Origin: Flammula alnicola
Taxonomy: Eukaryota > Basidiomycota > Agaricomycetes > Agaricales > Strophariaceae
Direction of reading: 5' to 3'
Length of the DNA stretch: 40,943 bases
NCBI GenBank assembly: GCA_015499995.1
Contig: JADNRV010000388.1
Coordinates: forward strand, 1-40,943
Under the pieces are notes generated by a model, which did no database searches, was not told where the DNA came from, and saw nothing but the letters and a program-made list of their open reading frames with translations. Made by a program: the position numbers and the translations under genes. Positions 21,324 to 31,570 of this stretch are shown in pieces. Position 1 is the stretch's first letter. The number at the start of each line of letters is the position of its first letter.

Positions 21324-22019
21324 TCACCTGCTAGAATGGGAGTGTGGGGGGGTTAGTGGTGGTCTGTGCCATCCCCGGTGGTCGTTGTCATTGTCTTCGC
21401 GAGCTTCCGCAGCATCGGCTTCGTGTTCCTCCTCGGCGTCGTCGTGTTCATCCGTTTGCTTGCGATGCACGACGGCTACAACGAGCCATCGTGGCTCGTC
21501 AGCGTGCGTTCCCGGGGCTCCTCGTGGCTGCCGTGGTGTCAGCGTGAGGAGCGGCGATGACGCTGGGCCCCTGGGTTCCTGCTGGGGTGGTAAACGATGG
21601 ATTAGGAGGGGAAATGGCCGGAAACGAGGGGGTACACACCTGGTTTTCCGCTTGCCCGCGGTTTCCTTCCCTTTCCGCCCCTCCTTTCCTCCTGTCCGCC
21701 CCTCGTTTGCTTCCTCCGCGTTGTCGTTGTTGTTGTCGTCATTGGCGTTGGCGTCCGCGGGCTTGCTGCGTTTGCTGGCCGACTCGTCGGCGTTCGACGG
21801 CTGCGGTTTGCGGCTCGTTGACTTCGGTTTGGTGGTGGGAGGGGCGGAGAGCACGCCGGCGCTGCGGTTTGCAGTGCGCTGGTCACGCGCGCTCCTCGAC
21901 GCTGGCGCTGGTGGTGGGGACGGAGCCATGGGGTGGTAAAACAGGGGTGGATGGTGGTGGGGGGAAGGAAGATGGGGGAAGGAAGGAAAGAATGGCCAGC
22001 GGATGTGATTGCGTGGCAT
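21324..22019 (-). CDS. Low-complexity ORF with a possible intron, doubtful
   Basis: The frame contains MAPSPPPAPASRSARDQRTA and a Lys/Asn/Asp/Glu-rich stretch ending KETAGKRKTR. A GTGTGT donor near 21641 and a CCCCAG acceptor near 21590 (minus strand) could define an intron. The later part overlaps the repeated hairpin module at 21480-21560. The composition resembles hypothetical proteins seen in basidiomycete repeats. The overlapping plus-strand 384-aa ORF is no better, and I see no domain. Confidence 0.2.
   Translation of the reverse strand: MPRNHIRWPFFPSFPHLPSPHHHPPLFYHPMAPSPPPAPASRSARDQRTANRSAGVLSAPPTTKPKSTSRKPQPSNADESASKRSKPADANANDDNNNDNAEEANEGRTGGKEGRKGKETAGKRKTRCVPPRFRPFPLLIHRLPPQQEPRGPASSPLLTLTPRQPRGAPGTHADEPRWLVVAVVHRKQTDEHDDAEEEHEADAAEAREDNDNDHRGWHRPPLTPPHSHSSR
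21480..21560 (+). repeat. Hairpin module shared with 16.02-16.09 kb
   Basis: CGAGCCA-TCG-TGGCTCG (21482-21498) is followed by GTCAGCGTGCGTTCCCGGGG and CTCCTCGTGGCTGCCGTGG, which align with the minus strand at 16020-16074. A diverged copy of the same text lies near 21150-21190 (GTGCACGTTCATCGGGGCTC). Confidence 0.6.
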
Positions 22020-22081
22020 CTGGGTTCAGGGCACAGTGTTTGCCGTGTCACGTGATTCGGCGTTTCGGCACGTCAAGTAAT

Positions 22082-22157
22082 AATATTAACAATAAATCGT
22101 AATATTAACAATAAATCGTAATATTAACAATAAATCAAAGTATTAATAATAAATCAT
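22082..22157. repeat. 19-bp AT-rich tandem repeat, about four copies
   Basis: Units AATATTAACAATAAATCGT at 22082, 22101 and 22120 (last changed to AAAG) and a degenerate fourth copy. Confidence 0.9.
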
Positions 22158-22362
22158 AATAAGTCATGGGTGCACCGGATTCCGGTGACCATTCCGTTCC
22201 GGTCATTCCGGTTAGGTATTCCGGTCTCGGCTCATTCCGATCTGCATTCCGCCGGAATGAAATCATGCATTTTGGCTGGCTTCTCAGCCAAAACTCATTC
22301 CTCCGGAATGACCGGATTCCGCCAGATTCCGGTAGGAATCAGTGGAGGACAATAAAGACCTC

Positions 22363-25300
22363 CCTTCATACTCCACCCCTAAGGCGTTCAGGCCTATTGT
22401 GCTTCTGAATACTGTGGGGAAACTGATCGAGAAAATGATCTCGAATCGCATTCAGTTCGATGCTGTCGGACAGGATATATTTCACCCAAATCAGGTTGGA
22501 GGCGTCAGGGGACGCTCCACCGAGGACGCGGGTCTGTTTTTGATGCACATGGTGAGGGGCTGGGTGGGCAAAAGGGTTGAGGACTAGCGTCCTTGCCTTT
22601 GACCTTGCTCAGTTCTTTCCTTCTCTTAATCACGAGGTTCTCGTGATCATCCTCCGGAAGCTTGGCTTTCCACCGCTGGTGGTCAAGTTTTTCAGCTCTT
22701 ATCTGATAGAAAGGAAGACGCAGTATGCGTGGAACTCCTTCCTGTCAGACCCTCTGCAAGCAGATGTGGGCGTAGGACAGGGCTCTGCCTTGTCCCCTGT
22801 CCTGTCGGCTATTTACTTGGCGCCTATCATGCGTCTCTTCTACAAGAGGTGCCGTGAGATTCATCTTGCGGTCGACCTTCTGTCATATGTAGATGACGGT
22901 ACCCTGATCTCTCAGGAGACCGGACTCGATCCCAATGTTGTAAACCTTCGCAAGGCCTACAAGATTATATTTGAGCTCTTTACCAAGTTTGCTCTCGCTC
23001 TGGAGCACGCGAAATCAGAGATTTTCCACTTCGACAACACGTCTTCTGTTTATAATCCTGCTATTGATTTGGGTGAAGAACCCTACACTGCAGGCAAGTG
23101 GCTCAAGCCGAAGCCTTTTTGGCGGTATCTTGGGTTTTACTTTGATCGCAAGCTCACTTTCAAGGAGCATGTGCGATATTATTCCACCAAAGGATTTACA
23201 TCGGTTGTATCGATAAAAATGCTTGGGTCTTCTACCAGAGGGCTGCCAGGGCCACAGTAGCCCAGTGGTTTCGATCACTAAAGACCTGTTGAGGTGGCTG
23301 TGCAGCTGCTGGAAAGGTTGCGGGTTCGATTCCTGCTCACCCCTTCTACCTGATTACAAAGGAGGGAGTTTGTGACAAACAGTTGGTTACTGTCACAATC
23401 GGTACTGTATGCCAGTAAACAGATACAGGACTAAGGCTGGTCGTCATGATCCTCCGGCCGTGTGGGATGCGGATCTCCGGGCCTGGCAAGCCTACGGCAT
23501 ATCGGGGGGAACGATCACCATACCCCAAATTGGCAGGCTTGATACACCTGTCGTACCCATTGCGGGAGCGAAAGCACAGGGGGCAGTAAGCGGGGGTAGT
23601 TATATTTAGAACAAGCCGAACGTCCTGAGAAGGGCCAGGCCACCCTCCACCGCTGAAGACCGGTCCAGTGCCAACTGGCATAAACTGAGTCGGATGGTTG
23701 TTAGTCAGCATCGAAGGGCAGGGTCGATCTGCAAGCTGTAAAGTGCGGCATCATTGGTGGCCTCTACCAGGGTCACTCAATGGTTGGGCGAATAGTCCAG
23801 GGACCATGAACCGCCTTACTGGGAGGCCGTAGGGGTTAGCCCCGGGCCGTTGCAGACACTCTGGGGGGTATCTCCGCAAGGCTGGCCCCTTGGACCGAGC
23901 ATACCATTAGGGAAGGTAGCCCGAAATAACTCCATGCTGAGACTTGTCTGTCAGATCAGTTCTCAGATGCACAACATGGTTGGTTGCTGGCAAGGCAGAG
24001 AGTGGGGACAGGTGGGGATCCGCGCCGATTGGCTTAAGCGAACCAGCTGCCCTGCAACGGGAAACCGAGTACTCGGGGCTCTATATGAACTCCCCGGGGA
24101 GATGCGAGCCATAGCGGGCCAGGGCAGTCCCCTGCGACCCGGCTCGAGTAGAGCACTAAATCCTCTGTCGGTTCATCTGGCTGATTAAGCCAGGTATTGA
24201 GTCTAAGTTGATTCCGGGTACCAGCGCAAGCTGGCGTCTGCCCCGCAAGGGTGCAAGATGGTAAGGCTTCCCTTCGGGGGGGCCCTATAGCTCGTAAATT
24301 GTTGATTAAAAAAAAAAAAAAAAAAAAACAAAAAAAAAAAAAAAAAAAAAAAACCAGAGGGCTGCCGCCGCATCTTAAGCGCCTCCTCTACCGCACGTGC
24401 ATTATCCCCATAATTACTTATGGTTACCGCATGTGGTATTTCCGCAAAGCCTGAAACAAGGGGCTTATTGCACAACTTACCAACGTTCAGCGTAAGGCTG
24501 GGCTTTGGATTACTGGGTGCTTCCGCACTTCTCCCTCGCATGGCGTCGAGGCCCTTGCTGGCCTTCTGCCCATGCCCCTACTTCTGGACAGGTTGAACTC
24601 TCGGGCAGTTGCTTGGATTTCTCTCTTGTCTGATACACACCCGGTCCGGTCATTTATGGCTGGACCTTTACTTAAGAAAGCCACTCCTCATAAGATGGCA
24701 ATTGAGAATTTTACCGAGCGCCAACGAGAAAAGTTGCGTGGCGGACTTGTGGGCAATGCATTGTTCCACCCCGCTGGTCTGGAGGAGCTGGAGCCGTTTG
24801 CTCCAGACGCCAGGCCTGGATATCGTCTAATGGATCGGCATGCGAGCCAGTTTACATGGATGGCTAAACACTGTATCAGCAGGGCTGAAGACCCTGATGC
24901 TGCGTGGAAAATCATACTGGATAATCTCATCGAAAAGTGTGACGATGAGCCAGGAACCGCATATGCTGGTGTCGACGGCTCGGTCCCTCCGGGGCCCTGG
25001 CAGGCCGCCAACGGCATTGTTATCAAACGGCAGGGTGCATTGGTCTTAGCCAGGTGCCACTCTTCCGGGCGGAAGAGTAATCCTCTCCGTCTGACCCCCA
25101 TTCGCGGTGGGCCGTGGCTTGAAGTGGGCAGCCACAACTCTCAGTTGTTCACCCGCATGTGCCGTGTAATAATGAATCATGCTCCGATCAGCTCGTACTA
25201 TGAGCGGTTCAAAATCGACGATCCATTGGCTCTTGGGTGCACGTGTGGGGTTTATCCTCAGACGCGTGCTCATTTATTCAAGTGCAAGAAGTTGCACATG

Positions 25301-25402
25301 CTACCTCACAGGGCCCCGCACTTAGTGTGGGGTCTTGAGAAATTTCTGAGCGACAACCCTAGTGTGTTTGCGTTCAATCGGCCCCAGGCCGGAGTCGGAT
25401 GA
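22363..25402 (+). pseudogene. LINE-A ORF2: reverse transcriptase to C-terminal zinc motif
   Basis: Blocks: MISNRIQFDAVGQDIFHPNQ and GGVRGRSTEDAG; then, after a stop at 22585 and a frame change, LAFDLAQFFPSLNHEVLVII (RT motif A), VGVGQGSALSPVLSAIYLAP (motif B) and LLSYVDDGTLIS (catalytic YVDD). The SINE splits it after STRGLP. The rest resumes at PHLKRLLYRTCIIPIITYGY with a stop at 24452, then LWITGCFRTSPSHGVEAL and YAGVDGSVPPGPWQAANGIV (RNase H start). A deletion joins SSGRKSN directly to PLRLTPIRGGPW. The end is GCTCGVYPQTRAHLFKCKKL, a CCHC-like motif, then QAGVG and stop. A dead copy whose RT site is intact. Confidence 0.9.
23248..24352 (+). mobile_element. SINE-1: tRNA-headed retroposon with LINE-type tail
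   Basis: Flanked by 14-bp copies ACCAGAGGGCTGCC (23234-23247, 24353-24366) inside LINE-A; removing it with one copy (1119 bp, in frame) rejoins the ORF. The head has a pol III A box TAGCCCAGTGG (23258 on) and a B box GGTTCGATTCC (about 23325), with a pairable T arm GCGGG/CCTGC. The body is about 900 bp of non-coding sequence, unusually long for a SINE. The 3' end TAAATTGTTGATT plus poly-A matches the LINE tail here. ORFs inside (e.g. 23850-24188) are not protein-like. Confidence 0.85.
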
Positions 25403-25943
25403 GGGACTCTGGGCGGGGGGTGATCCTGGGTGTCGTCGGGGCCTTGGCCCAAGACCTAGTGCCCGCAAGTGTTTCCACGTTGGACTGTTCCGGACCTGCA
25501 AGGGCGAGGGGCCTGTTCGTTGCAGGCTTCGATTGTCGGCCCTCTGGGGCGGCTTTTGGCGCGCTATCCCGTGGAGGACCCACCTTGGTGTAACGAGAAC
25601 GTCGAGTTTGCCGATGAAGTGGGGAGAGCCGGGCAAGCTCTGACTTCATCTGGGTGATCCCCTTGTCCACCCTTTTAATCCATATCTACCTTATGCTCGG
25701 TAGCATTAACAACGCCGCGCGTTTGTATTTCCTGGGCTGCGAGGTCCGTTATTTGGGTTTCAGGCTGCTGCGCAGTCTCGCCCGCATCGCGCTCGCGTGC
25801 GCTGCATGCTCCCCTGCGAGCAACCAATTTCTTCCTTTTGCGATGGGTATTGTAGCTTACTCGTTTGTATTAGTTAGAGTCCGAGCTGCGAGCGTGCTTC
25901 AGAATATAAATTGTTGATTTAAAAAAAAAAAACAAAAAAAAAA
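25403..25943 (+). other. LINE-A 3' UTR and poly-A
   Basis: Highly similar to the complement of 28465-28990 in LINE-C: shared GGGGGTGATCCTGGGTGTCG, TTAACAACGCCGCGCGTTTG-type text and the end TAAATTGTTGATT. The ORFs reported on both strands are therefore UTR shadows. The A run is broken by one C, as in the other copies. Confidence 0.8.
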
Positions 25944-26512
25944 TTGGCTGGCAATGCTCTTTTTTTTTTTTTTTTTTCTTTTAATCAACAATTTTATACC
26001 GGTGCATGAAAGCAGTCCGGTCTCTAACTAATACAAAGGGAGGCGGTAACTACGCGTGCAAAAGAAAGAAGTTGGCGAGACGGCGAGCATGCGGCGCGGG
26101 CGAGACGGCGGAGCCGCCTGAAACCCAGATAGGTAGTCTCGCAACTACAGATTGTCTGTCATTGCGGCGTTGTTAACGCTACTGCACGAACGGCAGATAA
26201 GAGTATTGGGATGGGAAGAGGGGTCACCCGAAAGCGAAGAGGGCCTGCCAGACCCTCCCCGGTTCAACGGTAAAATTTACGTTGTAATAGCTAAGCAGGA
26301 GCTGAAGCCCCTGCCGCCGTCCACTGAACTGGGTCCTCCATCAACAGCACATGACACCGGCTCAGAGAGTCAACGCCACCGGCCCTGGGACGACCAGGGC
26401 CCTAGGCACTTGCGGAACTTCGCCGCCGCCTAACGGAAACACATCACGGGTAGTCGAGTAGATTTGACCACGGCCCACTCCGCGATCAGGATCACCCCCC
26501 TCCCAGAGTCCC

Positions 26513-28447
26513 TCATCCGACTCCAGCGGGGTGCCAGGAGAAGGAGAACGCCATAGGGTGCTCCAACAAATAAGTCACCAGCTCCGAAACAAGTTTCGGC
26601 TTCCGGCGCGTCCAAGGCTGTTTCTTGCACTTGAATATATGATCGCGAGTCTGAGGATAAACCCCACACTCACAACCGAGGGCCTGAGGGTCATCGATAC
26701 GAAACTGCTCGTAGTACGAGCCGATCCGATCGGGGCATGATTCATAATTAAACGGCACATGTGGGCAAAGAGCGCAGAGCTCTGATTGCCAGATTCAAGC
26801 CAAGGCCCCCCGCGAGTGGGAGTCGGCTGGACAGGGTCCCCGTTCAACCCTTGCAGCTCCATAAAATTGGAGCCTAGTAAGAAAGGCTGATCGGAAACTC
26901 TTTGTTTCCAATCTGCGCGTGCCGATCTGTCCACAAAATCGCGGACATACTGGAGAGAGAGTTTGGTGGTAGGAATGACGGCAACGCCACGCATACCAGC
27001 AATGAGATCGTGCGCTTCATTTTGAATCTCCCACTCCATGTCAGAGGGAGACTCGATAAAAGTAACCTTATGGTCTAGCGAGCGCCTAAACCAGGGTTCA
27101 AGTAAACGACACACCATCAGTGACTGAGACTGGAAGGAGTGCGGAGATGGATCCACTGAGAGGTGAGCGGCATGCATCACATCAGTGAAGATAGTAACAC
27201 GTTTGACATCTCCGAAGCCAACGGCATTGGAGATAGCAATGCGAATAGAAAAGAGCTCTGCGTCCGTAGACGAGGCCCTCCCGGCAGCATGACACCCAGA
27301 ATAAACCTGTGCACCCTGCCATTTGATAACAACACCAGTGGCGGCCTGCCACCCCGGAGGGCAGGAACTGTCAACACCAGCATACGCAGCGTCTGGATCG
27401 TCCTCGAGAGACTTGAGAGACGCATCCAGGATTAGCTTCCAAGCCGCTTCAGGATCTTCGGACCTGCTAAAGCGTGGCTTGGACAGCCATTTGAACCGAT
27501 CGGCAAACCGATCGAGAAGTCGATAGCCTGGACGAGCCTCAGGAGCACAAGGCTCCATAGACTCAACAGGGACAATGGAATAATTTACATTATCCATAAG
27601 AGCACCCGTCACCTTGCGGCGATGGGCGGCAGGCATGCGTTCAACCGACATAGGATGGGGGTTTGCGCGCTTAAGTGATGATCCGGTCATGAATGAGCAG
27701 ATCAGATGAGTGTCCGAAAGAGTGGCGACCCGCACCGTAGAGCGGTCGCGCAGTCTCTCGAGAAGTATAGGGATGGGTAGGAGGCCCTTGCGGGCCTCCA
27801 CCCCTCCTGAGGGCGAAGTATGGAATGCACCCGTAATCCAGAGAGCAGCCTTACGCTGAACTTGCGTAAGCTGTTTAATGAGGCCCTTGTTGCGGGCACC
27901 CTTGAAAAACCACATGTGATACCCATACGTGAATATGGGAATCACACATGTGCGATAAAGAAGGCGCTTCTGCATAGGCAGGAGCCCCTGAGTGGATGAC
28001 CCAAGCATCTGCATCAACACAACCGATGTGAACCCCTTGGTGGAATAGTACCGAACGTGCTCATTGAAGGTGAGCTTGCGATCGAAGTAAAAGCCCAAGT
28101 ACCGCCAAAACGGCTTGGGCTTGAGATAATTAGCCCGATCTCCGGTGTAGGGTGCATACCCGAGATTGATGCTAGGATTATAACTAGAATGTGATCTATC
28201 AAAATGAAAGATCTCAGACTTGTCGTGTTCAAGCGCCAGAGCAAAAGCCCTGAATAACTCGAAGATAACTGCATACGCCTTCTTAAGCATAGCGATATTA
28301 TGATCCAGCCACTCATCTTGCACGATGAGTGTGCCATCATCAACATATGAGAGGAGGTCAACTCTCAACCCAAGGTCAAGGCACCGCTTCTCGAAAAGGC
28401 GCATGATAGGCGCCAGGTAGATAGCCGACAAGACAGGGGACAAGGCT
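26513..28447 (-). pseudogene. LINE-B ORF2: RT palm, RNase H and C-terminal zinc motif
   Basis: From SPVLSAIYLAPIMRLFEKRC (RT motif B end) through DLLSYVDDGTLIV (catalytic YVDD, about 28335-28350), LKPKPFWRYLGFYFDRKLTF (thumb) and LLYRTCVIPIFTYGYHMWFF. The RNase H domain reads AAYAGVDSSCPPGWQAATGV (Asp), STDAELFSIRIAIS (Glu), VTIFTDVMHA (Asp). It is open for 622 codons from 28443 to 26575. A 5-bp duplication (GATCGGATCGG, near 26728) shifts the frame just before CECGVYPQTRDHIFKCKKQ, so the Cys/His end is read in the next frame to the stop at 26513. Apart from that shift and the nested inserts it is the best preserved LINE here. Confidence 0.9.
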
Positions 28448-29158
28448 TTTTTTTTTTTTTTTTTCTAAATCAACAATTTATATACCGGTGCACGAACGCA
28501 GTCCGGACCCTATCTAATACAAGCGAGTACGCTACAATACCCAAAGCACCAGAAAGGAATTGGTTGCTTGCAGGGGAGCATGCGGCGCACGCGAGCGCGA
28601 CACGGGCGAGACTGCGCAGCAGCCTGAAACCCAAATAACGGACCTCGCAGCCCAGGAAGTACAAACGTGCGGCGTTGTTAACGCTACTGAACGTGAGGAA
28701 GATATGGATTAAAAGGGTGGACAGGGGGGTCACCCAAATGAAGTCAGAGCTTGCCCGGCTCTCTCCACTTCTTCGGCAAACTCGACGTCCTCGTTACACC
28801 AAGGCGGGTCCTCCACGGGATATCGTGCCAAAAGCCGCCCACTAAGGCCGACAATCGAAGCCTGCGACAAACAGACCCCTCGCCCTTACGGGTCCGGAAC
28901 AGTCCAACGTGGAAACACCTGCAGGCACTAGGTCTTGGGCCAAGGCCCCGACGACACCCAGGATCACCCCCCGCCCAGAGTCCCTCATCCGACTCCGGCC
29001 TGGGGCCGATTGAACGCAAATGCACTTGGGGTGTCGCTCAAAAACTTCTCAAGACCCCATACTAGGTACGGGGCCCTGTGAGGTAGCATCAAGAGCTTGG
29101 GGCACTTGAAAATATGTGCACGAGTCTGGATATTTCCCGCACACGCACCCGAGAGCCC
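28448..29158 (-). mobile_element. LINE-C: 5'-truncated LINE nested in LINE-B
   Basis: Poly-T (28448-28464), then a 3' UTR close to that of LINE-A, then only the last coding part (NIQTRAHIFKCPKLLMLPHR to FAFNRPQAGVG, stop at about 28985). Flanked by 13-bp copies AGGGGACAAGGCT (28435-28447, 29159-29171), typical target-primed reverse transcription. It splits LINE-B within the RT motif G-S-A-L-S-P. Confidence 0.9.
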
Positions 29159-29984
29159 AGGGGACAAGGCTGACCCTTGGCCCACCCCCACGTCTGCCTG
29201 CAAAGGATCCGACAGGAAGGAGTTCCACGCATAACGTGTCTTCCTTTCCACCAGATAAGATGCGAAAAACTTGACCACCAACGGAGGGAAGCCAAGTTTC
29301 CAAAGAATAATCACAAGCGCATCGTGATTAAGTGAAGGGAAAAACTGAGCGAGATCAAAAGCGACCACGCTAGTCTTCAAACCCTTAGTCCATCCCGCAT
29401 GCACAATGTGCATGAGGAAGAGCCCAGCATCCTAGTGGAGCGTCGACGCACTCCACCCACCTGATTAGGATGGAAAATATCCAGACCGACAGAGTCGAAC
29501 TGAATGCAGTTCGAGATCATCTTCTTGATTAATTTACCAATGGTATTCAGGAGAACAATCAGCCTGAATGCCTTAGGTGCAGAGTAGGATGGCTTATTCG
29601 GCTTGGGTATAATTACTGAAAGTGAATCCTTAAATACAGATGGCCAGTACCCCACACGCATGCAGGCATTGGCAATCGAGAGGAGGACCTCAATGGAATG
29701 AGGGTCGTGACGTACTATCCCCTTCAGGTGGGACCAATTGACATGATCTGGACCCGGAGCGAATAGACCAGAGCACGCAGAGAGAGCCTCCATGAGTTCC
29801 AGCGCAGAAAAACGAACCCACTCCCTAACTGGCAATGTAGGGAGAGAGTCCAACAAATTGGCATCAAACACTCTATCCGAGGCAGAGTTGTAGGTACCGT
29901 GGAGCGCGTCCCAAAGGGTGGGCATGTCGTTGCAAGGCTCGCCATGATAATGGAGAGCCTCACAGGGAGGAAGTTTGCGCTGTT
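29159..29984 (-). pseudogene. LINE-B ORF2: RT fingers and motif A
   Basis: Reads LPPCEALHYHGEPCND, MPTLWDALHGTYNSASDRVF, LFAPGPDHVNWSHLKGIV (typical LINE GPDxV/I region), SLSVIIPKPNKPSYSAPKAF, DIFHPNQVGGVRRRST, a frame change near 29420, VVAFDLAQFFPSLNHDALVI (motif A Asp) and ADVGVGQGSAL, which continues across LINE-C into 28447. The upstream end is cut by H3; VQQR at 32245-32260 joins to KLPPCEAL when H3 is removed. Confidence 0.85.
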
Positions 29985-30959
29985 CTGTACTTTACAGTCC
30001 CCCACCTGTCCACATGGACTCCACGGACTCCATGGAATTCCATGGACTTTTTGTGGACTTTTAACTTAATGGCATTTTTCTTAGTTTTTGAAAAATTAGT
30101 CCACGAATGTCCATGGACAGTCCACAAAAGTCCACACAAAGTCCACACAAAGTCCATGCCCAGTCCACAGCATGAAATTAGCAGTAAATATCATGTCTGT
30201 GGACTTCTGTGGACTTTCTGTGGACTTTGGACTTAGAGTCAACTTAGAATTACATTCAAGTGGAAATACCAAAGTCCACGGACTCTCCATGGACTTCTGT
30301 GGACTCAGGATTATAACCAAAACATTACAATCTAATAAATTGATGATATTGAAAAAAACTATTAAAATACATGATATACACTACTGAGTTACACTACCAA
30401 GCTACACTACTGTCAGGTCAGGTAAGTGTCGGGCCGGTTGTTGTGTAGGTGGTCGCGTTGCGGTTGGGTCTGTCGTCGGGTCCATCGTTGGGTCGTGAGC
30501 GGGTTGGTCGTGAGTGCTTGGGTCTGTGGTCGGGTTGGTCGTCGTGTCGCGGTCGGGTCCGTGGTTGGGTTGGGTCATGTTGTGGTTGGGGTGGTCGGGT
30601 CAGTCGGTGTCGTGGCGTGTCGGGTCGGTCGTTGCGTCGGTCGCCGCCGCGTGGTCGGGTGTCGTCGTGTCGGTCTCCTGTCGGGTCAGGTCGGGGGTCG
30701 CCTCGTCGTCACCTCGTCGCGGCGTTGGTGGTCGCGTTAGTGGTCGCGGCCTCGTCGCTCGGTTTGTCGGTCTCGGGTCGGGGGTCACCTCGTCGCGGCG
30801 TCGTTGCTCGGTTGTCGCGTCGTGGTCGGTCGTGGTCGGTCATGGTCGGTCGTGGTCATGTCGGCTGTGCGTTGTTGTTGCATCGGTCGTTGCGTCGTCG
30901 GTCGTTGCGTCGTCGTTGTGGCGACCGCCGACCCAACGTCGCCGTCGCGTGCCCGTCAT

Positions 30960-31570
30960 GGCGGTCGCATGGCGGTCGTGGTCGTGGTCGTGGTGGGGGA
31001 TAGCCTGCGACGCTGCCGTCGGCGTCATTGGCAGTGCCCGGGGCACGTATCTACGAGGGACGTGATGGGGGGGGGGGTTAGCCAGCGTTGCGTGACGTCG
31101 TTTACGACGTACCTTGCGGGCCTCCCATTCCTGGGTCCCCCCTTCGTATGCAACACCCCCCCGCGGCGTGTTTTCGCCTGCCACCTGCCACCGTCGGTCG
31201 TCAATGCCCGCGAGGCATGGGGCCTGGTGGTTAGACCCGCCGGCGTCGGTGTGGTTGACGTGGCCCCGTCGCGTCCGCCGCTGTCGTTCTCACCGCCCAC
31301 GCGACGTCAGAACGACACGGGAGCACGACGTTGTGCTCCCGTTGTCGTTGCCGTCGCCATGGCGGTCGTGGATGCGGCGGGCGGCCGTGTGCGACGCCGC
31401 CGTCGGCTTCGTTTTCTGTGCCCGGGGGCGTGTCGTAGCTGCGAGGGATGGGGTGCGGGTTAGGTGTCGTCGCGGGTGTCGTCGTTTACGACGTACCGCG
31501 TGGGCCTCCCATTTCCTGGGTCCCCCCTTCGTAACCAACCCCCCGCGGCGTGTTTTCCCTCACGCGCCGC
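30960..31570 (+). repeat. Diverged direct repeat, period about 370-380 bp, inside H3
   Basis: Copy 1 (about 30985-31165) and copy 2 (about 31375-31560) share GCGACGC(T/C)GCCGTCGGC, GTCGTTTACGACGTACC, GGGCCTCCCATT(T)CCTGG with GTCCCCCC, and CCCGCGGCGTGTTTT. GTCGTTTACGAC is self-complementary. The GGGCCTCCCAT segment also occurs at 16155-16190 (-). Confidence 0.75.

Larger units (their letters stand above)
20168..22362. mobile_element. hAT-like element H2, 2.2 kb, no target duplication found
   Basis: Left end CAATACTTTTCATTCCTCC continues CACTGATTCCTCCCGGAATG; right end reversed is GAGGTCTTTATTGTCCTCC and continues CACTGATTCCTACCGGAAT, so inverted repeats extend about 40 bp. Flanks CGCGGACA (20160-20167) and CCTTCATA (22363-22370) do not match, so one side was rearranged. 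The GC-rich interior carries the hairpin module also seen at 16.07 kb. LINE-A begins exactly at the right border. No transposase. Confidence 0.75.
22363..25943 (+). mobile_element. LINE-A: 5'-truncated non-LTR retrotransposon with poly-A tail
   Basis: Starts abruptly at the H2 border within the RT fingers (PSYSTPKAFRPIVLLNTVGK) and ends in a 3' UTR (25405-25920) with TAAATTGTTGATTT and a poly-A run (25921-25943). A SINE is inserted at 23248-24352. Compared with LINE-B it lacks the middle of the RNase H region. Protein order RT, RNase H-like, C-terminal Cys/His motif points to a Tad1/I-type LINE, a group known in fungi. Confidence 0.9.

Noticed and set aside
20785..21939. 384-codon plus-strand ORF
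   Set aside because: Val/Leu/Ser-rich translation of the GTTGGT microsatellite and GC-rich core of H2; overlaps two minus-strand ORFs of equal quality; no domain.
23250..23345. Functional tRNA gene
   Set aside because: A and B boxes are good, but no complete acceptor or anticodon stem forms, and it is the head of a target-duplicated retroposon.
23850..24188. 112-codon ORF in the SINE-1 body
   Set aside because: Lies between a tRNA-like head and a LINE-type tail within one target-duplicated unit; no family resemblance.
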